Source: Terripilifer sp031921685 | GTDB lineage: Bacteria; Pseudomonadota; Alphaproteobacteria; Rhizobiales; Beijerinckiaceae | Assembly: GCF_031921685.1 (NCBI RefSeq) | Contig: NZ_JAPDHU010000002.1 | Coordinates: 248,001-312,000, forward strand | Direction of reading: 5' to 3' | Length of the DNA stretch: 64,000 nt | In this document: positions 19,420-28,360 of the stretch, in pieces | Layout: every line of letters begins with the position of its first letter | Position numbering within the stretch: the first letter of the stretch is position 1 | Notes under the pieces: generated by a model | Seen by the model: the letters and a program-made list of their open reading frames with translations, nothing else | Databases searched by the model: none | What the model was told of the DNA's origin: nothing | Program-made: the position numbers and the translations under genes

Positions 19420-19758
19420 TCAAATCGCATCCGTGCCGGTTTCACCGGTTCGGATGCGGACAGCCCCCTCGATATTGGATACAAAAATCTTGCCATCGCC
19501 GATCCGGCCGGTCTGGGCGGCCTTGCGGATGGCTTCGACGGCACGGTCGAGCATTTCGTCGGCGAGGACGATCTCGATTTTCACTTTCGGCAGGAAGTCG
19601 ACGACATATTCGGCACCCCGATAGAGCTCCGTGTGGCCCTTTTGACGACCGAAACCCTTGGCTTCGGTGACGGTAATGCCCTGCAAGCCGGCTTCCTGGA
19701 GGGCTTCCTTCACCTCATCCAGTTTGAAGGGCTTGATAATCGCCTCGATCTTTTTCAT
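19420..19758 (-). CDS. glnB: Nitrogen regulatory protein P-II
   Basis: A 112-residue PII signal protein that senses 2-oxoglutarate, ATP/ADP and, by uridylylation, glutamine. The start MKKIEAIIKPFKLDEVKEAL is canonical, so the longer reading from 19809 is rejected. The T-loop GHTELYRGAEY carries Tyr51, the uridylylation site. The C-terminal signature region GDGKIFVSNIEGAVRIRTGE is present. Pairing with glnA and the upstream sigma-54 type promoter identify it as GlnB rather than GlnK. Confidence 0.96.
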   Translation of the reverse strand: MKKIEAIIKPFKLDEVKEALQEAGLQGITVTEAKGFGRQKGHTELYRGAEYVVDFLPKVKIEIVLADEMLDRAVEAIRKAAQTGRIGDGKIFVSNIEGAVRIRTGETGTDAI

Positions 19759-19823
19759 GCGCTCCCGCTGCTCCCGGTGATGGTCCGTGGGTCGGCCCAA
19801 TGACCGCATTCCGACGGGCTATT

Positions 19824-19840
19824 AGCACCTGCTGTGCCAA
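19824..19840 (-). promoter_or_regulatory. Probable sigma-54 promoter of glnB-glnA
   Basis: The minus strand reads TTGGCAC-AGCAG-GTGCT, with the GG and GC elements at the spacing needed for RpoN; only one base of the -12 TTGC element differs. The start of transcription would fall near 19812, about 55 bp before glnB. NtrC-activated glnB promoters are established in rhizobia. Confidence 0.65.
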
Positions 19841-19990
19841 GATTCTATCCAGCCACCCCCGGCAAATAACGGGTTTATGGCTGGATTTATTCGGCTTCCA
19901 CGGCTTCGCGCAAGCCCTGCTTAAAGCTTGCGCAGATATTGCCTAATTATTGATCAGATACGTGCCGCCAAATTGATCAGTCGTAGGCCG

Positions 19991-20851
19991 TCAAGCTTTG
20001 CCTTTGACGACCGGCTGGCCGCGCGAGGCCCATTCGGTCCACGATCCGTCATAGAGTTTTGGCTGCGGCTTGCCGGCAACGGCCAGCGCCAGATTGGCGA
20101 TGGCGGCCGAAACGCCTGAGCCGCAACTGGTGATCAGGGCCTGATCCGGGTCGATTCCCGCATCTTTGAAGGCTTTCAGCAGCTCGTCCTTCGATTTTAG
20201 CGCGCCATTGGCGACGAGTTCGGTGGTCGGCAGATTGCGTGCGCCGGGCATATGGCCGGAGGGCAGGTTGGGGCGGGGCTCGGCGGCCTCGCCGGTGAAC
20301 CGCCCGGCGGCGCGCACGTCGAGCACCTGCGCCGATTTGTCCTGGAGTGCTGCCGCCACATCGGCCATCGAGGCGACGCCGTCCTTGTTGAACTGGGCAC
20401 TGAACTGGCCGGCCGTCCGCTGGCCCGCGCCCTGTTCGAGCGGCCGCCCTTCCGTCTTCCAGCGCGGCAGGCCGCCATCGAGCACGTGCACCTTGCGGGC
20501 GCCGAACAGGCGGAACATCCACCAGACGCGCGGCGCCGAAAACAGGCCACCGCCATCGTAGACGACGATATCGTCATCCGTATTCACGCCAAGGCCGGCG
20601 GCGGCTTCGGCGAAGCCGGTCGGATCGGGCAGCATGTGCGGCAGGTCGCTCGAATGATCGGAAACCGCATCGATGTCGAAAAACACTGCGCCAGGGATAT
20701 GACCGTCGAGAAATTCGGCTTTTCCGTCGCGGTTGGCGGCCGGCAGATACCAGGAGGCATCGACGACGCTCAGGCCCGCCGTCCCCAGCCGATCCGCCAG
20801 CCAGGCGGTCGAAACGATGGGGGCTCCGGCCTGCGATGCTGAATCATTCAT
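19991..20851 (-). CDS. sseA: 3-mercaptopyruvate/thiosulfate sulfurtransferase (SseA-like)
   Basis: A 286-residue protein with two rhodanese domains. The N-terminal inactive domain includes FLDGHIPGAVFFDIDAVSD and VVYDGGGLFSAPRVWW; the C-terminal domain has LDVRAAGRF and GHMPGARNLP. The active-site loop CGSGVSA with Cys243 matches the CGSGVTA loop of mercaptopyruvate sulfurtransferases, while thiosulfate enzymes usually carry CRxGx[R/T]. It would move sulfur from 3-mercaptopyruvate to thiols or cyanide. It is transcribed alone. MNDSASQ at 20851 is the chosen start. Confidence 0.9.
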   Translation of the reverse strand: MNDSASQAGAPIVSTAWLADRLGTAGLSVVDASWYLPAANRDGKAEFLDGHIPGAVFFDIDAVSDHSSDLPHMLPDPTGFAEAAAGLGVNTDDDIVVYDGGGLFSAPRVWWMFRLFGARKVHVLDGGLPRWKTEGRPLEQGAGQRTAGQFSAQFNKDGVASMADVAAALQDKSAQVLDVRAAGRFTGEAAEPRPNLPSGHMPGARNLPTTELVANGALKSKDELLKAFKDAGIDPDQALITSCGSGVSAAIANLALAVAGKPQPKLYDGSWTEWASRGQPVVKGKA

Positions 20852-20957
20852 GAACGTTCCTCGTCGGATTTTAACGAAACATTTGCCATGTGTACCCTCG
20901 CACATCGGCCATCGGCCGGCCAGCTAGAGTGACCTCATCGGACTTGAGGAGGTCGTT

Positions 20958-21053
20958 ATGGGACGCACGCACAGCCAGAGCAACATCGGTGGTTTGGTGG
21001 CCTTCGGCCTGTGGGCCGGCGCTTTCATCTGGTTCATCGCCGTCGTCGGCTGA
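20958..21053 (+). CDS. 31-residue membrane microprotein
   Basis: A very short gene found by reading the gap by eye. The ATG at 20958 is preceded by GAGGAGGT (20945-20952), a near-perfect ribosome binding site at good spacing. The product begins MGRTHSQSNIGG, has one hydrophobic helix (LVAFGLWAGAFIWFIAVVG) and ends with TGA at 21051-21053. It would be a single-pass inner-membrane peptide with a short polar N-terminus. It precedes the thioesterase gene by 70 bp on the same strand. Function unknown. Confidence 0.6.
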   Translation: MGRTHSQSNIGGLVAFGLWAGAFIWFIAVVG

Positions 21054-21123
21054 TCGCCCAGCTTGCCCACCCTGAGAAGTTTGCCTATCTCGATGAGGCA
21101 AGCGTTTTGAGGGAGGCAAAGCG

Positions 21124-21579
21124 GTGAACGCACCCGTTCCGAAAGATCCAGCCTTCCACGCCCGCGTCCAAACAAGTTTCGATAAACAGGGGCTGATGCG
21201 CACCCTGGGTGCCTCGATCCTCCACATTGCCCCCGGCGCCGTCGACATCGCGCTCTCTCCAAATCCCGCCATCTCGCAGCAGCATGGTTTTGTGCATGCC
21301 GGCGCTGTGTCCTCGATCGCCGATTCCGCTGCCGGCTATGCGGCGTTGAGCCTCATGCCGCCTGGCGTCGGCGTGCTCACCACCGAGTTCAAGATCAACC
21401 TCGTTGCACCGGCCGCCGGCGAACGCATCATCGCGCGCGGGCGCGTCATCAAGGCCGGGCGGACGCTGACCTTGGCGCAAGCCGAGGTCTTCGCCGAAAT
21501 GCAGGGGAAAGAACGGCTGGTAGCTCTACTGACCGCGACATTGATGGCGATCGAGGGGCGAGACGGCGTGGCCGATTAG
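21124..21579 (+). CDS. PaaI-family hotdog thioesterase
   Basis: A 151-residue hotdog-fold acyl-CoA thioesterase. The family core is visible: PNPAISQQHGFVHAGAVSSI, then ADSAAGYAAL and LTTEFKINLVAPAAGERI. The HGFVHAG segment with the following acidic ADS is the usual active-site helix region. The start is a GTG at 21124 in AAAGCGGTG. The acyl substrate cannot be told from sequence. It is followed in the same direction by the NmrA-like gene, 57 bp on. Confidence 0.88.
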   Translation: MNAPVPKDPAFHARVQTSFDKQGLMRTLGASILHIAPGAVDIALSPNPAISQQHGFVHAGAVSSIADSAAGYAALSLMPPGVGVLTTEFKINLVAPAAGERIIARGRVIKAGRTLTLAQAEVFAEMQGKERLVALLTATLMAIEGRDGVAD

Positions 21580-21636
21580 CATCCGGTCGGACCACAGGCA
21601 TTGCGCGCGGCGCGCGAATGTCCAATACCTCCCTCC

Positions 21637-22416
21637 ATGACCATTCTCGTTACAGGTGGAACCGGCACTCTCGGTCGGCGCGTCGTCGACGCGCTGGAAC
21701 AGACGGGCGCCGAGGTTCGTTCTCTCAGCCGCGGCAAGCGTGCGCCGCTTCAAGATCATATCGGCGTCGAGGCCGATCTTCTGTCGAAAGACGATCTCAC
21801 AGCGGCTTTGGCTGGCGTGACGACCGTCATCCATTGCGCGCACGATTCCTCGACGCCCGACAACAGCATCGCAGGCACCACCAATCTGCTCGAAGCCTGC
21901 AAGGCGGCCGGTGTCGGTCATTTCGTTTATATCGGTATCGCCGGTATCGAAACCTCCGCCGATTTTCCCTATTACGCCGTCAAGCTTGAAGAAGAGCGGC
22001 GCATCGCAGCGAGCGGCATTCCTTATTCGATCTTGCGCGCGGCGCAGTTTCACAATCTCGTCCACGCCGTGCTGACGCGGCTGAACACCGCGCCGATGCT
22101 GATGTATGTGCCGCGTGGCGTCGTGCTACGCCCGGTCGATATCCGCACGGTGGCCGATCGCCTGGCGGATCTCGCACTCGGGCCGCCGCGCGGCCGCTGC
22201 CGCGATCTGGTCGGTCCGGAGGAGCGCCCGCTCGAAAGCCTGGCAAAGCAATGGCTGCGGGCGCGCGGCCAATGGAAGATCGTCTTTGCCTTTCCCTCGA
22301 AGGCGCCGGGCTTCAAGGCCTTCGCCACGTTGACGCGCGGTGACGCTGACAAGGCCGGGCCTGATTTCGCGCTGTGGCTGGCGGAAAATGTCCAGCGGCC
22401 GAAGCGGCGGCGCTAG
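21637..22416 (+). CDS. NAD(P)-binding NmrA-like protein (atypical SDR)
   Basis: A 259-residue Rossmann-fold protein. The nucleotide loop VTGGTGTLGRRVV starts at residue 5, and VKLEEERRIAASGIPYSILR and RAAQFHNLVHAVL follow, as in NmrA/atypical SDR proteins that lack a full catalytic tetrad. Such proteins act as redox sensors, NADH-quinone-related factors or reductases of unknown substrate. The ATG at 21637 is used because the beta strand begins at once; the frame is open to 21601. Confidence 0.8.
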   Translation: MTILVTGGTGTLGRRVVDALEQTGAEVRSLSRGKRAPLQDHIGVEADLLSKDDLTAALAGVTTVIHCAHDSSTPDNSIAGTTNLLEACKAAGVGHFVYIGIAGIETSADFPYYAVKLEEERRIAASGIPYSILRAAQFHNLVHAVLTRLNTAPMLMYVPRGVVLRPVDIRTVADRLADLALGPPRGRCRDLVGPEERPLESLAKQWLRARGQWKIVFAFPSKAPGFKAFATLTRGDADKAGPDFALWLAENVQRPKRRR

Positions 22417-22457
22417 AGAAAGTCAGCGGCGAGCAATATCGGCGCTGAGAGCGATGC

Positions 22458-23489
22458 CTACACCAGGCACTTGTCGACGCTGCTGGTGCGCTCCATCCAA
22501 TCGGGCACCGGCAGTTTCTTTTCGCGCAGGAAAGCCGGGTTGAACAGTTTTGACGCATAGCGCACGCCGGAATCGGCGAGCAAGGTCACGATCGTATGGC
22601 CGGGACCCATCTCCTTGGCCATGCGAATGGCGCCGGCGACATTGATGCCCGACGAACCACCGAGCAGCAGGCCCTCATGTTCGGCGAGTTCAAACACGAT
22701 CGGCAGCGCTTCTTCATCCGGCACCTGGAAAGCCATGTCGATCGGCGCATCGACCAGATTGGCGGTGATGCGGCCCTGGCCGATGCCTTCGGTGATCGAC
22801 GATCCCTCAGACTTCAGCGTGCCGGTGGTGTAGTAGGAATAGAGCGCCGCGCCCATCGGATCGGTGATAGCGATCTTGATGTCCTTGTTGCGCGCTTTCA
22901 GCGCCATGCCGACGCCGGCGAGCGAGCCGCCCGTGCCGACCGCGCAGGTGAAGCCGTCAACCTTGCCATCGGTCTGCGCATAGATCTCAGGCCCCGTCGT
23001 GTCGATATGGCCTTGCCGGTTGGCGACATTGTCGAACTGATTGGCCCAGATCGCGCCCTGCGGATGTTCCTTGGCCAGCTTCTCGGCAATGCGGCCCGAG
23101 ACTTTCACGTAATTGTTGGGATTAGAGTAGGGCACGGCTGGCACTTCGATCAGCTCGGCGCCCTGCAGCCGCAGCATGTCCTTCTTTTCCTGCGACTGGG
23201 TCTCGGGGATCACGATCACGGTGCGGAAGCCCATCGCATTGGCGACCAGCGCGATGCCGATGCCGGTATTGCCGGCGGTGCCCTCGACGATGATGCCGCC
23301 CGGTTTCAACTGGCCCTTGGCCACCGCATCCTTGATGATCGCAAGGCCGGCACGGTCCTTCACCGACCCACCCGGATTGACGAATTCCGCTTTGCCCAGA
23401 ATGGTGCAGCCGGTTAGCTCGGAAGCGCGTTTCAGCTTGATCAGCGGCGTATTTCCGATCGCGCCGATCACATCCGGAACAAAACTCAT
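22458..23489 (-). CDS. cysK: Cysteine synthase A (O-acetylserine sulfhydrylase)
   Basis: A 343-residue PLP enzyme that makes cysteine from O-acetylserine and sulfide. NPGGSVKDRAGL holds the PLP lysine (Lys44), EGTAGNTGIGIALVA is the substrate loop, and GTGGSLAGVGMALK binds the PLP phosphate. The C-terminus LADSGVRYASKLFN fits the family. It is about 20-30 residues longer than enterobacterial CysK, with a tail ending SVDKCLV. A 8-bp hairpin at 23521-23540 lies in its leader. It is downstream of the cyclopropane synthase gene in the same direction, 110 bp away. Confidence 0.93.
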   Translation of the reverse strand: MSFVPDVIGAIGNTPLIKLKRASELTGCTILGKAEFVNPGGSVKDRAGLAIIKDAVAKGQLKPGGIIVEGTAGNTGIGIALVANAMGFRTVIVIPETQSQEKKDMLRLQGAELIEVPAVPYSNPNNYVKVSGRIAEKLAKEHPQGAIWANQFDNVANRQGHIDTTGPEIYAQTDGKVDGFTCAVGTGGSLAGVGMALKARNKDIKIAITDPMGAALYSYYTTGTLKSEGSSITEGIGQGRITANLVDAPIDMAFQVPDEEALPIVFELAEHEGLLLGGSSGINVAGAIRMAKEMGPGHTIVTLLADSGVRYASKLFNPAFLREKKLPVPDWMERTSSVDKCLV

Positions 23490-23599
23490 CGAAACGGCTC
23501 CTTATCCGCGCCGGAGCTTCCGGCGGGTGGGAACCCGCCGTGCTCACGCGTGCGCTGATCTTGTCTAGGCTGTGCCGAGCCGCGGCGCAATCCGTGCGG

Positions 23600-24853
23600 T
23601 TACGACTTGCGGTAGACCATCTGGCGAACGTCGATGGTCCCGGCGCGGAAGCCCGCTTCGCAGTAGGACAGATAAAATTCCCACATGCGGCGGAAGCGCT
23701 CGTCGAAGCCCAATGTCGTCAGGGACGGCCACTTTTCCAGGAAAGTGTCGCGCCACTGCGACAGTGTGCGGGCATAGTCGATGCCGAACATCCGATCTGT
23801 TGCCAGCTTCAGGCCGTAGCGGTCGCCGAGCTCGCGCATGATCGTCGCCGTCGGCAGCATGCCGCCGGGGAAGATATAACGGCGGATGAAATCCAGTTCG
23901 CGCCTGTAATTTGGAAACAGCGCTTCCTGGATGGTGATGACTTGCAGGCCGGCGACGCCGTCCGGTTTCAACCGGTCGCGCAACTGGCTGAAATAGGTCG
24001 TCCAATATTCCTCGCCGACCGCTTCGAACATTTCGATCGAGGCGATCCGGTCGTAAACACCTTTCTCGTCGCGATAGTCGAGATATTTGATCTCGACTTT
24101 GTCGGACAGGCCGGCATCGGCCATGCGCTTGGTGGCGAAGTCGAACTGCTCCTGCGAAATCGTCAGGCCGGTGACCTTGCAGCCGATCTCGCGCGCCACA
24201 TATTCGGCAAAGCCGCCCCAGCCGCAGCCGATCTCCAGCACGTGATGTTCCGGCTGGATGTTCATCTGCCGCGCCAGCTCGCGATATTTGCGCGTCTGCG
24301 CCGAGGCGAGGTCGTTGTCGCCGTCCGCATAGATCGCCGACGAATAGGTCATCGTGCGGTCGAGCCATTGCGAATAGAATTTATTGCCGAGGTCGTAGTG
24401 CGCATGGATGTTGCGCTTCGAGCCCCATTTGGTGTTGCGATTCATCCAGTGGCGGACCATCTGTACGAAGCGGATGATCGGCTTGTCGGCGAGAAGCTTT
24501 TGGATGACCGGCTGATTGTAGCAGAACAGCTCAAGGAATTTTTCGAGATCCTCGGCCGACCACATGCCCGACAGATAGGCATCGGCCACGCCGACCTCGC
24601 CGCCGCGGGCCACCTTCTCGGCGAACGCGACGTCATGCACGATCATGCGCGCATAGGGACCGTCTTCAACGCCGCCGAAACGGAAGGTCTTGCCGTCGGG
24701 CATCTCGATGTCGAGCGTGCCATAGACCAGATGGGAACAGAGGTTGATCGCCTGACGGACGGCGAAGGGATAGCTTTTGCCAAAGTTGGCGGCGTTGGCC
24801 GGAGTAACCGCGATCACATCCCGGCGGGCCGGTACAGAGTTCGTTTCGCTCAT
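23600..24853 (-). CDS. cfa: Cyclopropane-fatty-acyl-phospholipid synthase
   Basis: A 417-residue SAM-dependent enzyme that adds a methylene bridge to unsaturated acyl chains of membrane phospholipids. The SAM motif VLEIGCGWGGFAEYVA, the following VTGLTISQEQFDFATKRM, and EMFEAVGEEYWTTYF are typical. The C-terminal helix-rich part has YARTLSQWRDTFLEKWP and FRRMWEFYLSYCEAGFR. The N-terminal domain (residues 1-140) is the lipid-binding part. MSETNSV at 24853 is taken as start; the frame runs to 24958 without similarity. Confidence 0.93.
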   Translation of the reverse strand: MSETNSVPARRDVIAVTPANAANFGKSYPFAVRQAINLCSHLVYGTLDIEMPDGKTFRFGGVEDGPYARMIVHDVAFAEKVARGGEVGVADAYLSGMWSAEDLEKFLELFCYNQPVIQKLLADKPIIRFVQMVRHWMNRNTKWGSKRNIHAHYDLGNKFYSQWLDRTMTYSSAIYADGDNDLASAQTRKYRELARQMNIQPEHHVLEIGCGWGGFAEYVAREIGCKVTGLTISQEQFDFATKRMADAGLSDKVEIKYLDYRDEKGVYDRIASIEMFEAVGEEYWTTYFSQLRDRLKPDGVAGLQVITIQEALFPNYRRELDFIRRYIFPGGMLPTATIMRELGDRYGLKLATDRMFGIDYARTLSQWRDTFLEKWPSLTTLGFDERFRRMWEFYLSYCEAGFRAGTIDVRQMVYRKS

Positions 24854-25074
24854 GCCCTCGTTGACGCGCCAAGGCGCGTTCCTCTGGCGTTTGTCAGCCC
24901 TTGGACACGGCGGCAGCGCCAAATCTGCCGTTGCGTCCTGCTGCGCCTTCAGAGTCAACGTCCGGTATGGCCGTCCAGATCACTGCCGAAGGTCGCGGCA
25001 ACCGATTTGAACGGAAAAACGCAAAGCGTGCAAGATGGTTGCCCGGATGGCAAAGTTGCGGCGTGCGCGCGCCT

Positions 25075-25821
25075 TCAGACCGGTTCTCGGAAACGCTGCA
25101 CCGCACCCTTGGGGATGTCGAGGATGCCGCCCGTCTCGGTCCAGTCGGGCATGCACAAATCGACGATCTTGGGCGCGATCTCTTCCGGCGCGGGCAGACT
25201 CATCGGGTCTTCGCCGGGCATGAGCTGCGCGCGCATTTTCGTGCGCACATAGCCGGGATTGACCAGCATCACTTTGACCTTGGAGGTGTTTTGCGTTTCC
25301 GCCGCGAATGTTCTCGCGACGGCGTCCAGCGCCGCCTTCGACGTCGCATAGAGACCGCGATAGGGCGAGAGGTCGGCTTTGTTGCCGGCGCCCGACGAAA
25401 TGAACACGGCGCGGCCGGCATCCGACTGACGTAGCAAGGCGTCGAAGGAACGGATCAGGCGGTAGTTCGCCGTCACGTTCACCGCCATGACATCGTTCCA
25501 CTGCGGTGGGTCGAGGTGGGAGAGGGGCGTCGTCGGCCCCAACAGGCCGGCGTTGCCGACCAGGATGTCGAGCTTGCCCCAGCGCTCGAAAACCGCCAGG
25601 CCGAGCCTGTCGATCGCATCGAAATCCTTCAGGTCGCAGGGCACCAGAGTGGCGCTGCTGCCGACAGCACGGATCGCATCGTCCAGCTCTTCGAGCGCGC
25701 CCTGGGTGCGGGCGAGCGCAATGATATGGGCGCCGCGCTTGGCGAGTTCGAGGGCGACGGCGCGACCGATTCCGCGCGACGCGCCGGTGACGAGGGCAAC
25801 ACGATTTTCAAGCGCCGACAT
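25075..25821 (-). CDS. Short-chain dehydrogenase/reductase
   Basis: A 248-residue classical SDR. The cofactor loop VTGASRGIGRAVALEL is at residues 9-24, the NAG motif in LVGNAGLLGPTTPL, the catalytic serine in VFISSGAGNKAD, and the YxxxK pair in YRGLYATSKAALDAVARTF. Substrate unknown. It lies 30 bp after purF in the same direction and is probably cotranscribed with radA-cvpA-purF, an arrangement seen in related genomes. MSALENRVALVTG at 25821 is the chosen start. Confidence 0.9.
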   Translation of the reverse strand: MSALENRVALVTGASRGIGRAVALELAKRGAHIIALARTQGALEELDDAIRAVGSSATLVPCDLKDFDAIDRLGLAVFERWGKLDILVGNAGLLGPTTPLSHLDPPQWNDVMAVNVTANYRLIRSFDALLRQSDAGRAVFISSGAGNKADLSPYRGLYATSKAALDAVARTFAAETQNTSKVKVMLVNPGYVRTKMRAQLMPGEDPMSLPAPEEIAPKIVDLCMPDWTETGGILDIPKGAVQRFREPV

Positions 25822-25851
25822 GCGCCAGGACTCCAAACATGAATGGCAGGC

Positions 25852-27432
25852 TCAGTCGACTTCAGCGAGCAGCGACAATTGCGTGCGCTGCTTCTCGGCA
25901 CCGAGATCGGTGAGCGAGGTCGGATAGTCGCCGGTGAAGCAGTGATCGGTGAATTGCGGCCGGGCATTGTCGCGGCCCGGGAAACCGGTGGCGCGATAGA
26001 TGCCGTCGACGGACAGGAAGGCCAGCGAATCCGCGCCAATATATTTGCAGATGCCGTCGAGATCGATCGAACCATCGCGATGGCGCATCCGTGCGGCGAG
26101 CAGCTTGTCCTGCTGCGGCGTGTCGATGCCGTAGTAATCGGGATGGGTGATCGGCGGCGAGGAAATCCGCATATGCACTTCGCGCGCGCCGGCATCGCGC
26201 ATCATCTGCACGATCTTCACGGACGTCGTGCCGCGCACGATGGAATCGTCGATGAGGACGATGCTCTTGCCCTTCACCACGCCGCGATTGGCGCTGTGCT
26301 TGAGGCGGACGCCAAGCTCGCGTACCGATTGCGTCGGCTGAATGAAGGTGCGTCCGACATAATGGTTGCGGATGATGCCGAGTTCGAAAGGCAGACCCGA
26401 TTGCCGGGCATAGCCGATTGCCGCCGGCACGCCGGAATCAGGCACCGGCACGACCACATCGGCATTGATGGGCGCTTCGATGGCGAGCTGGGCGCCCATG
26501 CTCTTGCGCACGTCATAGACAGAGCGCCCATGAACGATGGAGTCCGGCCGCGAGAAATAGATATATTCGAAGATGCAGGGGCGGGCGGGCTGCGTCGGGA
26601 ACGGCTTGTGGCTCTCCAACGTGATCTTGCCGTCTTCCTGTTCGGAAATGACGACGATCTCGCCATTCTCGATGTCGCGGATGAATTTGGCGCCGATGAT
26701 GTCGAGCGCACAGGTCTCGGACGCCAGGATATAGCGGCCATCGAGCTCGCCCAGCACGAGGGGGCGGATGCCGAGCGGATCGCGCGCGCCGATCAGCTTC
26801 TTGTTGGTGAGCGCGACGAGCGAATAGGCGCCTTCGATCTGGCGGATCGCTTCGATGAAGCGTTCGAGAATGCGGGGATGCCGGCTCTTGGCGACCAGAT
26901 GCAGGATGACCTCGGTGTCGGAGGTCGACTGATAGATGGCGCCCGAGCGGATCAGTTCGCGCCGCAAGGTCAGAGCATTGGTCAGATTGCCGTTATGGCC
27001 GACGGCGAAACCGCCGGAATCGAGTTCGGCGAACAGCGGCTGCACGTTGCGCAGAATGGTTTCGCCGGTGGTGGAATAGCGGACATGGCCGACGGCGGAA
27101 TGGCCGGGCAGGCGGTCGATGGTCGACTGTTTGGAGAAATGCTCGCCAACCAGACCGAGGCGACGCTCGGAGGAGAAGCGCTTGCCGTCGAAGGTAACGA
27201 TACCGGCGGCTTCCTGGCCGCGATGCTGCAGGGCGTGCAGGCCGAGCGCCGTGATGGCGGCAGCGTCCGGATGGCCGAAAATGCCAAAGACGCCGCATTC
27301 CTCGCGGAGCTGATCGCCGTCCAAATCGAAGTCGTGCTGGTCCCCGGCGTAATGATCCCCGGAAGGACTATCTTCGTCAGCGGCGTCAACGCCCAAGCTC
27401 TCGCTCAGCCCGGATTGCGCGGCGTGCGTCAT
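25852..27432 (-). CDS. purF: Amidophosphoribosyltransferase
   Basis: A 526-residue enzyme for the first committed step of purine synthesis, turning PRPP and glutamine into phosphoribosylamine. The glutamine amidotransferase domain begins at Cys46 in REECGVFGIFGHPD, so about 45 residues precede the catalytic cysteine and must be cleaved for it to become N-terminal. HALQHRGQEAAGI and GHNGNLTN follow. The PRPP site is SIVLIDDSIVRGTT. It is the last core gene of radA-cvpA-purF. Confidence 0.96.
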   Translation of the reverse strand: MTHAAQSGLSESLGVDAADEDSPSGDHYAGDQHDFDLDGDQLREECGVFGIFGHPDAAAITALGLHALQHRGQEAAGIVTFDGKRFSSERRLGLVGEHFSKQSTIDRLPGHSAVGHVRYSTTGETILRNVQPLFAELDSGGFAVGHNGNLTNALTLRRELIRSGAIYQSTSDTEVILHLVAKSRHPRILERFIEAIRQIEGAYSLVALTNKKLIGARDPLGIRPLVLGELDGRYILASETCALDIIGAKFIRDIENGEIVVISEQEDGKITLESHKPFPTQPARPCIFEYIYFSRPDSIVHGRSVYDVRKSMGAQLAIEAPINADVVVPVPDSGVPAAIGYARQSGLPFELGIIRNHYVGRTFIQPTQSVRELGVRLKHSANRGVVKGKSIVLIDDSIVRGTTSVKIVQMMRDAGAREVHMRISSPPITHPDYYGIDTPQQDKLLAARMRHRDGSIDLDGICKYIGADSLAFLSVDGIYRATGFPGRDNARPQFTDHCFTGDYPTSLTDLGAEKQRTQLSLLAEVD

Positions 27433-27534
27433 GGCAAATTCCCCGATTCGGCTCGGTTGGAACGGTCCGGCCGCGGCAGAATGCGACTCGCGGGCGTCGT
27501 CACGAAGCCTACATAATCACATCGAGCCGTTTTG

Positions 27535-28212
27535 TCAGGGGCGCTGGCCAGAAACTTGCGGGTTTCCCTGGGTAATCAGCGATTGGATGCGATTCCGGTC
27601 GGACTGCGATGGAGCTGCATCGGTGCGCTGGCCGGGGGCGGCCGGGGCCGGATTGGCGGCGGGCGGCTGATCGCTCTCCGGGGCCGGCTGTTCGTCGCTG
27701 CCCGGGCGCTTCAGGCTCTTGAGGATGGCGCTTTCGGGGTCGGCGGGTAGCAGCGCCATGAGCTGGTCGCCCGTGGCTTGCAGCAGCGCCTTGGTGCGGG
27801 CCGTGCGGGCCCATTCCGGCTGGGTCTTTTCCGGCACCAGCCAGTTGAAGAACAGGAAGGCGACGACGCACAGCAGCAGGCCGCGCGCGGCGCCGTAGAG
27901 GAAGCCCAGCGAACGGTCGAGGGCGCCGATTTTGGAATCGAGGATCATGTCGGAAATCTTCACCGTGAAGATCGACACGATCACCAGCGAGGCAAAGAAG
28001 ATCGCCGCGGCGGACACGCCGATCGCGATGTTTTCCTTGCTGATATAGGGCTTTAGATAGGGCAGGCCGAGCGGGTAGAAATAATAGGCGGCGACGGCGG
28101 CGGCGGCCCAGGAGGCGATGGCCAGAACCTCGCGCGTGAACCCGCGCAACATGGCCAGAAATGCAGACAGAAGGACGACCGCAATAACGCCAAGATCAAG
28201 ATAAGAGGGCAT
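27535..28212 (-). CDS. cvpA: CvpA-family membrane protein
   Basis: A 225-residue inner-membrane protein. Four hydrophobic segments fill residues 4-130 (LGVIAVVLLSAFLAMLRGF, AIASWAAAAVAAYYFYP, AAAIFFASLVIVSIFTV and GLLLCVVAFLFFNWLVP). The signature GFTREVLAIASW and the ALDRSLGFLYGAARGLLL segment mark CvpA. The last 75 residues are Pro, Ala and Gln rich and likely disordered. CvpA is linked to colicin V export and membrane stress, with no clear biochemistry. Its place between radA and purF is conserved in the group. MPSYLDLG at 28212 is the start used. Confidence 0.92.
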   Translation of the reverse strand: MPSYLDLGVIAVVLLSAFLAMLRGFTREVLAIASWAAAAVAAYYFYPLGLPYLKPYISKENIAIGVSAAAIFFASLVIVSIFTVKISDMILDSKIGALDRSLGFLYGAARGLLLCVVAFLFFNWLVPEKTQPEWARTARTKALLQATGDQLMALLPADPESAILKSLKRPGSDEQPAPESDQPPAANPAPAAPGQRTDAAPSQSDRNRIQSLITQGNPQVSGQRP

Positions 28213-28360
28213 CGAAAATCGTCTCGCTATTGGCGTCCGCCACGCCAAGGAACCAATGATGCGCAGGCCAGGACACCACTCCCTCAATGAGGAATGGTTT
28301 CCGCCGCGCGCCTCGCTTATAGCGAAGAAGCTTAAGGGCGTCACCTCTTGTTAATAACAG

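Noticed and set aside
23540..25252. 570-codon plus-strand open frame opposite cfa and the SDR gene
   Set aside because: It spans two certain genes on the other strand and an intergenic gap, with no family similarity.
25843..27516. 557-codon plus-strand open frame opposite purF
   Set aside because: Antisense shadow of a conserved gene, with no start signal or motif.
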